Origin: Candolleomyces eurysporus
Lineage: Eukaryota; Basidiomycota; Agaricomycetes; Agaricales; Psathyrellaceae
Direction: 5' to 3'
Length of the DNA: 17,983 nucleotides
Assembly (NCBI GenBank): GCA_027579435.1
Contig: JANBPK010000105.1
Location: 1 to 17,983 of the forward strand
Numbering within the stretch: the stretch's first letter is position 1; each line of letters starts with the position of its first letter. Below are positions 8,627 through 16,950 of the stretch, one piece after another. Below the pieces are notes generated by a model that ran no database searches, was not told the DNA's origin, and was given only the letters and a program-made list of their open reading frames with translations. The position numbers and the translations under genes are program-made.

Positions 8627-10241
8627 ATGATCGGTGCGTCTCAGAGTGCTCGTGCTCATTGTCTTCTCACAAACAGGACCAGTATCACTACCACCAATCA
8701 AAAAAGTCCCAAACGAGATATTGCACGAAATATTCTTACAGTGCCTGCCAGAACACGACATACTGATAGACATCCTTCCTTCAAAGGCGCCGGTGCTCCT
8801 TACGCATGTGTGTAGACGCTGGAGGGAGGTTGCCATAGGGTTTGTGAGACTTTGGGCCTCTCTCAAATTGCCACTTCGTAATCCGGAAATGGCGAAGGGC
8901 CCAAGTCTACAGACAATCGCTGAACTGCTGAGAAGATGCAACAAACCTCCAACTCGGCTTCAAATCGCTGTACCTCTCACCCTTTCGATGGGTATCAGCG
9001 TTCTCGATCCACTCCTTGTCCCCTTCACCACGTCGTTGACCAGCTTGGTTCTCAGTCAAGTTCCTATCTCACAAATCCATGCACTTCCTTCTGGTCTCTT
9101 CTTTTCACTCGAAAGATTGGTTCTTTACATTGATGAAGACGACTACCAGCAAAATACATGGTTGCTCAACGGGCCAGTTGCGGCGTTCGAGAGCGCACCT
9201 GTCCTGCAACGCGTAGCAACCAACAAGATTTTGGCCGGATCAGGCGCAATCAGCTTCCGCCTCCCATGGCAGCAACTTACCCATTTCATTGAGGACGACT
9301 GCGACAAAAACGCACATCGCTTTCTCATCCATATCCTACCCCAATGTGTCACTCTCCAGTGGCTTGGCATCCTGCTGCCGGAAGCAGACCTTGGTCAAGC
9401 CTTCGAAGAGCTTTGGGACAACCAACCGGTCAGGATTATGCCAAGCCTCATATCTTTGTCCCTCAATCTCGAAAGGGACCAGTATCCAAATTTCTTTGAC
9501 AATTTCAAGTTCCCCGGACTACGGGCCTTACGACTGAAAGGGGGTTACATGGACTTTGACGGTGAACATGCCAATGCCGATTCCTGGGATCCGGATGAAG
9601 TCAACCGGTTCTTCGACAAAATAGCAAATGAGTTCCGGCTAGATTATCTCTCTGTTTGCGCCAACCTTATTTACCGCTCCACCCTCGAACGACTGTTCAG
9701 GGCTACTCCACACGTTACGGTGCTCGATGCGCATATTTGGGAGAAGTTTGAAAACCTTTTCGAAACCCTTACGATCAGCCAAAGCCCGAGCCAATGCTTC
9801 CTTCCCCGGCTAGAAACACTCGTCCTGGAGCTGGGTTCATCAGTAGCTTTGGAGTATAATGAAGGAGAAACAATCGATCCCGACGCTTTTGCCTTGTTCC
9901 TTGAGTCGCGAATGCGCTGTGCCCCTGAAGGCCGGCTCCGCAAGATTGTACTCTATGGACGGTACCCGGACCAAGTCTCCGACGAAACGCCTTTCGTTCA
10001 GGTGATTCAACGATACATGCCGGAAGGGTTATTATTGGAGAGAGAAGTTCTTACGGAGCTGAGACAGGACAGGGTCAATGTCGATTGGACGGAGCGGGAT
10101 CCCGAGTTGCAGGACTGGTTGGAGGCCAATGCCATAATTTGGGTATGTGTTTACCTTAATCCAGCCTGTTTCAATATTTACTCGAGGATCAGTAGAAATC
10201 ATGCTTCTCGACTTGTTTTGCAAACCGATGATAAATATTAA
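8627..10241 (+). CDS. F-box protein with degenerate LRR-like body, array copy 3
   Basis: Paralogue in the same SCF substrate-receptor family. Proposed CDS: exon 8627-8633 (ATG ATC G), 43-nt intron 8634-8676, then 8677-10241, giving 523 aa starting MIGPVSLPPIKKVPNE. The F-box is intact (ILHEIFLQCLPEHDILID ... CRRWREVAIGFVRLWASL). The segment after it (NPEMAKGPSLQTIAELLRRC, then TLSMGISVLDPLL) differs from copies 2 and 4 and is nearer copy 1, whereas the central body (YIDEDDYQQNTWLLNGPVAA ... FIEDDC) is almost identical to copy 4. The candidate 3' intron is 10143-10192 (GTATGT donor, weaker TTTAC branch) followed by TAG at 10193-10195, giving 491 aa. The 5' flank has an in-frame stop just upstream, which supports the ATG at 8627. 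Confidence 0.82.
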
Positions 10242-10330
10242 AAGGGTTCAGTATGTAACGAAAACGGGTATAGCACAGCAAAGACTCGGAGTAGAAAATA
10301 GCGTCCGTAATACATCATACAATCCCAAAT

Positions 10331-10575
10331 CTACTTCTGCAGTCGGCCAAGACCGAGGTTTCCTCTCGACATCTTATGGCAAGTCCCTTCGACTTGATCA
10401 ATCTCGAAAGCCAATCTTCCCCATAAAAATCCAATATCGGTGACGCCCCCATTCAGCCCGACGGTGGTAATAATCATCTCGGTTGACCCTCTGTAGACCT
10501 CAGTCGTCCCCGCTCCCTTTTTCAAGACATTCAAAACGTTCTTGACGATGATGGGGGCATGCCCCCCAGCTTTAC
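10331..10575 (-). pseudogene. Relic of the oxidoreductase 3' end, spacer 3
   Basis: The best-preserved relic. On the minus strand it still reads EMIITTVG, GFLWG and a C-terminal MSRGNLGLGRLQK identical to the intact oxidoreductase tail, but the shared 11-bp deletion breaks the frame in the middle. It ends at AGCTTTAC (10575) like the others. A 30-nt block (10380-10409) is identical to 12794-12823 of the intact gene. It has no start and no cofactor-binding part. Confidence 0.87.
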
Positions 10576-10808
10576 AATAAGTAAATATCTGTGAAGTGTT
10601 TATCTTTGACCTAGATTACGTCGAAGGCACCCTCCCTCAGCTACAGACCCTAGAAATCGAACCGGCTCCATCTGATAGCAACCACAGCGATGCATCCATC
10701 GACCAAGGCAAATTCGCGTGGCTTCTTGGATCGCGAATGTGTTCCCCAGGAGTAGACTTTGGGTCTGAATCTCGAGTTGTCAATTTACTTCCTACGGTCG
10801 ACGAATAA
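10576..10808 (+). pseudogene. Relic of an F-box gene C-terminal part, spacer 3
   Basis: Same fragment as in spacers 1 and 2: FDLDYVEGTLPQLQTLEIEP, then SIDQGKFAWLLGSRMCSPG and VVNLLPTVDE followed by a stop. One codon is missing in the SRMRC segment. It is a truncated duplicate with no F-box. Confidence 0.7.
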
Positions 10809-11046
10809 CACCATAGAGGTCAACGCACGCGACGTGCCAGATTCATTGAACATGGCGACTGANTTTTTTTGGTTTCAGTCTGGGAGTTGAATGCAAGAAC
10901 CGATCGGATGCCACAATGAGGCGAAACCCCAAACGGACTTGTCCTGTGCGAATCAAAACATAGGCAAACATTGAATCCCTTACGGCGCTCAGTTCGACAG
11001 CCGACTCTATCTTCAACGACGAACTCGCAGAGCCAAGCGGTGGATC
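10809..11046 (+). promoter_or_regulatory. 5' flank of F-box gene copy 4
   Basis: Aligned with the flanks of copies 2 and 3: ambiguous base at 10863 followed by seven Ts, CAATGAGGCGAAACCCC, AGGCAAACATTGAATCC and CAAGCGGTGGATC directly before the ATG. Stops in all conserved positions argue for 5' UTR and promoter rather than coding DNA. Confidence 0.45.
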
Positions 11047-12655
11047 ATGATCAGTGCGTCTCAGAGTGTTCGTGTTCATCATCTTCTCACAAACGGAACC
11101 AGTACCGCTACCACCAATCCAAAAAGTCCCAAACGAGATATTGCACGAAATATTCTTGCAGTGCCTTCCAGAACACGACCTGCTGATAGACATCCTTCCT
11201 TCAAAGGCACCGGTGCTCCTTACGCATGTGTGTAGACGCTGGAGGGAGGTTGCCATAGAGTTTGTGAGACTTTGGGCCTCTCTCAAATTACCGCTTCGGG
11301 AGCCAGAAACGCTGGAGGGCTCAAACCTGCAGACAATCGCTGAAGTGCTGAAAAGATGCAAGAAAGCTCCCATTCGCCTTCAAGTCGCTGTAGCTCGCAA
11401 CTGCTCGGTGGGAGTCAGCATTCTTGATCCACTCCTTATCCCCTTCACCACATCGTTGACCAGCTTGGTTCTCAGTCGAGTTCCCATCTCACAAATCCAT
11501 GCACTTCCTTCTGGTCTCTTCCCTTCACTCGAAAGATTGGTTCTTTATATTGATGAAGACGACTACCAGCAAAATACATGGTTGCTCAACAGGCCAGTTG
11601 CGGCGTTCGAAAGCGCACCTGTCCTGCAACGCGTAGCAACCAACAAGATTTTGGCCGGATCAGGCGCAATCAGCTTCCGCCTCCCATGGCAGCAACTTAC
11701 CCATTTCATTGAGGACGACTGCGACGAAAACGCACATCGCTTTCTCATCGATATCTTACCTCAATGTGTCACTCTCCGGTGGCTTGGCATCCTGCTGCTG
11801 GAAGCAGACCTTGGTCAAGCCTTCGAAGAGCTTTGGGACAACCAGCCAGTCAGGATTATGCCAAGTCTCGTATCTTTGTCCCTCGATCTCGAAAGGGATC
11901 AGTATCCAAATTTCTTTGACAATTTCAAGTTCCCTGGACTACGGGCCTTACGACTAAAAGGGGGTTACATGGACTTTGACGGTGAACATGCCAATGCCGA
12001 TTTCTGGGATCCAGATGAAGTCAACCGGTTCTTCAACAAGATAGCAAATGAGTTTCGGCTAGATTATCTCTCTGTTTGCGCCAACCTTATTTACCGCTCC
12101 ACCCTCGAACGACTGTTCAGGGCTACTCCACACGTTACGGTGCTCGATGCGCATATTTGGGAGAAGTTCGAAAACCTTTTCGAAACCCTTACGATCAGCC
12201 AAAGCCCGAGCCAATGCTTCCTTCCCCAACTCAAAACGCTCGTCCTCGAGCTGGGTTCATCAGCAGCTGTGTCCTATGGAGAAACAATCGATCCCGACGC
12301 TTTTGCCTCATTCCTTGAATCGCGAATGCGCTGTGCCCCTGAAGACCGGCTCCGCAAAATTGTGCTGTATGGACGGTACCCGGACCAAGTCTCCGACGAA
12401 ACGCCTTTCGTTCAGGTGATTCAACGATACCTGCCGGAAGGATTATCATTGGAGAGACGAGTTGTTACGGAGCTGAGATACGGCAAGCTCAATGTCGATT
12501 GGACGGAGCGGGATCCCGAGTTGCAGGACTGGTTGGAGGCCAATGCCATAAATTGGGTATGTGTTCACCTTAATCCAGCCTGTTTCAATATTTACTTGAG
12601 GATCAGTAGAATTCATGCTTCTCAACTTGTTTTACAAAGCAGTGATAAATATTAA
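11047..12655 (+). CDS. F-box protein with degenerate LRR-like body, array copy 4
   Basis: Last gene of the array, same expected SCF role. Exon 1 is 11047-11053 (ATG ATC A) with the GTGCGT donor at 11054. The ACAG acceptor used by the other copies is ACGG here; the next AG (11101-11102) keeps the frame, giving a 49-nt intron and exon 11103-12655, 519 aa beginning MIIPLPPIQK. Reading through the intron from the ATG is not in frame, so either this acceptor or another start is needed. The F-box is intact (NEILHEIFLQCLPEHDLLID ... CRRWREVAIEFVRLWASL). The 5' part resembles copy 2 and the middle resembles copy 3. The loop before ETIDPD is shortest here (AAVSYG). The candidate 3' intron 12557-12606 followed by TAG (12607-12609) would give 487 aa. 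It is convergent with the oxidoreductase, 88 bp away. Confidence 0.8.
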
Positions 12656-12743
12656 AAGGGTTCGGTATGTAACGAAAACGGGTATAGCACAGCAAAGACT
12701 CGGAATGGAAATAGCGTCCATAACCCATCATACAATCCAAAAT

Positions 12744-14080
12744 CTACTTCTGCAGCCGGCCAAGACCAAGGTTTCCTCTCGACATCTCGATGACAAGTCC
12801 CTTCGACTTGATCAATCTCGAAAACCAATCTCCGAAGACGATTCCCCATAAAAATCCCATATAGGTGACGCCCCCGCTCCGCCCGACGGTGGTAATAATC
12901 ATCTCGGGCGACCCTTTGTAGACGACAAGTCCTTCAGTCGTCTCCGCTCCCTTGGTCAAGACATTTAAAATGTTCTTGACGATGATGGGAGCATGCCAAC
13001 CAGCTTTACCGGCCTGCTTCTGTTCTTTCCATTCAATTGCATCACCACCGGCAAAAATTTGCGGGTGGCCAGTCAGCTGGAGTGTGGGCTGAACCTTGAT
13101 ATGGCCTGTGGAAGTCAGAGCGGTGGGACCCAGCGAGGCGGGGATGAATGCTGTATTGGGACGACCCCCACGAGTAGGAATCTGTTGTCATGATGTGATT
13201 AGGGCATCTTAGCGATCTCAGAAAGATTTAAACAACTTACGACCAAATCGGCGGGGAAATGTTTACCGCTACGCGTGGTAATCGTTCCATCTTCACTTGG
13301 CTCAATAGAATCGATGTATTCCCCGAGCACGACGTCGGTTCCTGTCTTCCTGACCCTCCTGAGCAGGGCGTCTCGGTAACGGTCGGGATAGGTGTTGTTG
13401 ACCAACTGCTGCTGCCCGTGTACGAGAGTTACGTGTTTTGTCTGTTAGCCACCGAAAGAATCGACTGTTGGTTAGTTCCGAATTGGGATGAAAATAAGCG
13501 ATATGTGAAACGTACAGGATAGAAATCCTTTAGTTCACCGGCGAACTCTAAAAGAGTACAAGAGGAATCAATACGCTGTTCACTGAAAAGAGAGAAGGCG
13601 CTTACCGATACCCACGGACCCTCCGCCAACGAGAACAATGTCGTTTGCCTTCTCGATGGTTTGCCTCCACGTTCCAAAGTGTCGACGAATATCTGATTCG
13701 GACTCTGGCAAGTTGAGTGGGCCCTCCCAGATTGATCCAGGAGTGAGGACGAGGACCGAGTAAGGAATCTTCTCCCCGCTCTGCAGAACGACCTCGCCTC
13801 CTTCCTTTCCCTCGTTGAAAGAAGCCACAGTTCCAACCTTGACTTCGCCTTTTCCTTTCATAAAGTCGTCGTACGGCATCAGGATCTCGTCCTCAAGGCT
13901 TCCGACGGACGTTACGGCTGCCCTGATGAGGGCTGGGAGGTGGACGAAGAATGGTCTTGGGGTGACGAGAATTAAACGATAACGGGTGGTATCGAAGTTG
14001 CTGGCAGACGAGATACCCTTTGCGACAGATGCGCCGAAAGGACCTCCGCCAACAATGACGACGTTTTTGCGGCTGGACAT
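12744..14080 (-). CDS. FAD/NAD(P)H-dependent oxidoreductase, AIF/AMID (FSP1-like) family
   Basis: Expected role: FAD-containing NAD(P)H oxidoreductase passing electrons to a quinone-like acceptor; the physiological acceptor is not evident. Four exons on the minus strand: 14080-13606, 13547-13516 (32 nt), 13441-13241 and 13181-12744, with GTAAGC, GTACGT and GTAAGT donors, TTTTAG, AACAG and AACAG acceptors, and introns of 58, 74 and 59 nt, giving 381 aa. Residues 7-18 (VVIVGGGPFGAS) are the FAD dinucleotide fold; residues 152-162 (GGGSVGIEFAG, rebuilt across intron 1) are the NAD(P)H fold; YPTKHVTLVHG follows; IFAGGDAIEW (about 278-287) is the second FAD site. The C-terminus (GDWFSRLIKSK) is typical of AIF/AMID-type proteins. 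No presequence or membrane segment is evident and there is no N-terminal glycine for myristoylation, unlike human FSP1. Convergent with F-box copy 4, whose spacers carry relics of its last exon; divergent from the MYND gene. Confidence 0.9.
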
Positions 14081-14729
14081 AGGAGAGGCTGATGAGAGGA
14101 GTGACTGGAAGATTGTCGATGAAAAGCTGATGGGTTCATCTCCAGCGTCGCTCTCATGCTTTTATAGCATCCTCGTTTACCCATGAGAACCCAATTACGC
14201 GTCTGCTAAGATGAAATAGGTGATGAGTGAGTGTAGGAGGATCTGTCAGACGAGCGAGGCCTTTGAGGCATGGTATTACTTTTTCGGGAAAGTGATGACA
14301 TAAAAATGTTCTGTCAGGCTGACTGAGTCCCTCTGATTATAGAGGCGCTGTGCCAAGCCGTTTTGACAAATGTCGATTACGACCAGGCACGCCTGTCACC
14401 TGTCACCGAGGGTTAGGAATCATTGCCTTGAATGTCGCCACTGCCCACATACGTACCCCATTTGGAAACCGTCGCGTTTCTTTCGTCAAAACCTTCGTGG
14501 TTCACAGTGCACATCCGTGACAAGCGTCCATCATCGAGACAACGGATGCATCAAGCGCATACGTCCTTTGCCTTTGTTGAGGAGCCAAAGACGGACCGTT
14601 GAAAAGGACTGGACGGGCAAAGGCCATGGGTTGTTTGGACTCTGTTTGTGTTCCGCATCACATGCAACACGTTATGCGTTTCTGTTGACAACGTCATCGC
14701 AGTTACTGAAGACTAGAACCCACAGCGAG
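14081..14729. promoter_or_regulatory. Shared divergent promoter region of the oxidoreductase and MYND genes
   Basis: About 650 bp between two start codons pointing away from each other. It holds the candidate TATA box for the minus-strand gene. The plus-strand open frame from 14370 has no protein-like composition and only its last codons (from 14730) coincide with the predicted MYND first exon. No other motif was identified. Confidence 0.5.
14160..14166 (-). promoter_or_regulatory. Candidate TATA box of the oxidoreductase gene
   Basis: Minus-strand TATAAAA inside GCTATAAAAGC, about 80 nt upstream of the oxidoreductase ATG. Position and sequence suit a core promoter; no transcription start can be read. 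Confidence 0.45.
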
Positions 14730-16869
14730 ATGACCTCCACCTGGAGGACGGACGTCCCACTGGTAATCTTAGGTTCTACAGTGGCAGAGTGAATTTGGAC
14801 TGACTACATATGCATAGCTGCTGGCTGAAGCAGAGTCGGGCTCACTCGACTCCCTGACAGAGCTCTGCCATGCGTTGAAACCAGACACAATGACGATCGA
14901 CCTTGTCAGGGCAGCTTTGAAGTATCTTCGTGTCGATCGCATGCCGAAATCGAACGTCAAACCAGGGGAAGTCCTCCCGAAGAATCGCGAAACCCAGCAG
15001 GCCGTTCAGTTCTGCTACGTGTTCTACGTGGCTACTTTTACCTGCTACATGAACCCGTCTCTGTTGGAGGCCACGATCGAGGAGGTTATACCTCTGATCG
15101 ATGAACTATGCGCCTGGATCAAATTTTTCACCACCCACAAATTGGCGGTCTATATGCCCCGGCCTGGAGTCGTTGTTCGCGAGCACCGAACAGCTTTTCT
15201 CGTGCACACCCACCTACTCTACAATCTTATTGAGATGGATCCTCGTCTATTTCGCGCGTTTCTCGACTCCAATGCATTCATTGACCTGCTGCTTCACCTC
15301 TGGATGGCCATGGATGACAAGGGAATGCCATACATGGGTATCACGCACTCCCGCAGTAGCTGCCCACTCCTCTTCGTACTACTGAAGACACTAGAAGATG
15401 GCGATGGGAAGGACATCTTTCTTGACAACCTTCTCACCCGGCAGCACCACTTTATCACCCACTTCATCACTGCGACGCTCAGCCGCGTCCACCAAATTAC
15501 CTTCATCACAGACCGCGACGAAAACATAGAATTCGAGCAAGCGATGCAGTATATCAACAATCTGGTCCAAGCACTGACACCGCTTCTCACCAACAGCACC
15601 CTCCGTTATCAGCTTTTGAAATTGAGCTACATCCAGGTATTCACGTCAGCGTTCAACCAGTTCTTCCTCAAGGCCTGGGCGAAGTTCGGGCCAAATCAAG
15701 AGATCTGGCACGAGAGCATCCTCCAACCAATCGTCAGCCTATCTCTCTTCTTCGAGGACGATCAGGACCCTCGGGTCATCAAGAACATTGGGGACATGGT
15801 CGGTGGGGGTTTGCTAACCGTCCTTGTTAATGCGCTCGCAAATTCTTGCCAAGACGACAAGTCGGATACGGTGGATATGGGGCTTACGATGCTAGATATC
15901 TTGGCTTGCCACGCGGTCTATCCCTCGATCTCCACTCAGGTCTCACTAGAATCCATACCGACAACTCTCATCAACAAGATTTGCATGAATCCAACGATTC
16001 GAGAGGCGTGGAGTGCGTTTGAGCAGAATGTTAGGGATGGCGTCGTGAGTTATGCTCGTTTCAAGTCGTCGAGATTCACGCTCTGCGACAATCCCTTGGT
16101 ATGCGCTTCCATCACATTTCTTGTTTATCCAGCTCATTCATCGACCACCCCACATTGATCAGTGCCACAGACCTCTCGATTCCTTCATTCCCTCCAAAAA
16201 ATGTTCGGGTTGCTCTTCTGTCGTATATTGCTCGGTGAAGTGTCAAAAGGAAGATTGGCTTGGGTTCCACCGCGAAGAGTGTTGCCAGGCACGCGATGAC
16301 TACCTCAGTAAGTTCCAAAGGCTCTTCTCCAAGGTCGTAATTGATTTGTGCTGTTGATAGATTACAAAGAGAGCGGAGGCTGGTACTCTCACTCAACTAG
16401 AGTTTATCATATGGCTCGTGTAGCTGCCCTTTACAACCAACTTTTATGCGACGGATCCCACTCAGAGGGTGAATCAAACCTGGAAGCCCATTCACCGCCC
16501 GTATCTCATCCTAAAGTGGTGATGATGGATTTCACCGTCGCTAAGGTGGGAATTTCTACGCACCTGTTGGCACTTCCAGAGTACAGCAGTCCCCGCCATA
16601 GAAGCCTCGTCCAAGAGTGTCTCTCGAATGATCGGACGGGATCAAGGCGCCTTGTCACGGCCATCTTCCCGTTCGGAAATGCGTTCACGGTCCACCTTGA
16701 CGTGAAACTCACGGAAACTGCAGGTCATCACTTCTACCCCACGTATAGCGTGTTCTGCTACGGGTGAGTCACTCTTGGCGTCTTGAAATTGATTCCCAAG
16801 CTAACTCAAAGAGTCTTCTCTAGTTTTCCTCGCCTTAGGCCCCAGAGCTCTGACACATCCGAGGAGTAA
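14730..16869 (+). CDS. MYND-type zinc-finger protein
   Basis: Role: MYND fingers bind proline-rich peptides of partner proteins; the substrate or complex here is unknown. Five exons: 14730-14762, 14818-16098, 16163-16307, 16361-16763 and 16824-16869; introns of 55, 64, 53 and 60 nt with GTAATC, GTATGC, GTAAGT and GTGAGT donors; 635 aa. The first exon (MTSTWRTDVPL) is inferred from the CTGAC branch and GCATAG acceptor at 14817, because exon 2 reads as protein (LLAEAESGSLDSLTELCHAL) upstream of the first ATG at 14890. Residues ~12-430 form a helical, hydrophobic domain without a recognised motif. The finger ligands are C434, C439, C452, C455, C461, C465, H474 and C478 (CDNPLC, CSGC, YCSVKC, HREEC), and intron 2 splits the finger between the first two cysteines. 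The C-terminal ~150 residues are unassigned. Convergent with the next gene, 81 bp away. Confidence 0.85.
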
Positions 16870-16950
16870 ATTGAGTAGGCTAATTAGGTCTAGAGAGGGC
16901 GTGCATTTTTAATTTCTAACGCAGTATCTACGCAGACAAATTGAAATACA

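Larger units (their letters stand above)
5741..13009. repeat. Direct tandem repeat of a ~2.4-kb composite unit
   Basis: Three complete units, 5741-8167 (2427 bp), 8168-10575 (2408 bp) and 10576-13009 (2434 bp). Each consists of F-box C-terminal relic, promoter, F-box gene and antisense oxidoreductase 3' end. A fourth, older unit (copy 1 with relic 1) lies to the left. Borders are set by the abrupt end of oxidoreductase similarity after AGCTTTAC. The right end of the last unit is continuous with the intact oxidoreductase gene, which marks the original right flank. Confidence 0.8.

Noticed and set aside
10331..10575. Possible small functional gene encoding the oxidoreductase tail in spacer 3
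   Set aside because: It lacks any cofactor-binding part, carries a frameshifting deletion shared with relic 2, and ends at the duplication junction.
14370..14792. Plus-strand open frame of 140 codons upstream of the MYND gene
   Set aside because: Composition is not protein-like. Only its last stretch from 14730 coincides with the predicted first MYND exon; the rest is promoter or 5' UTR.
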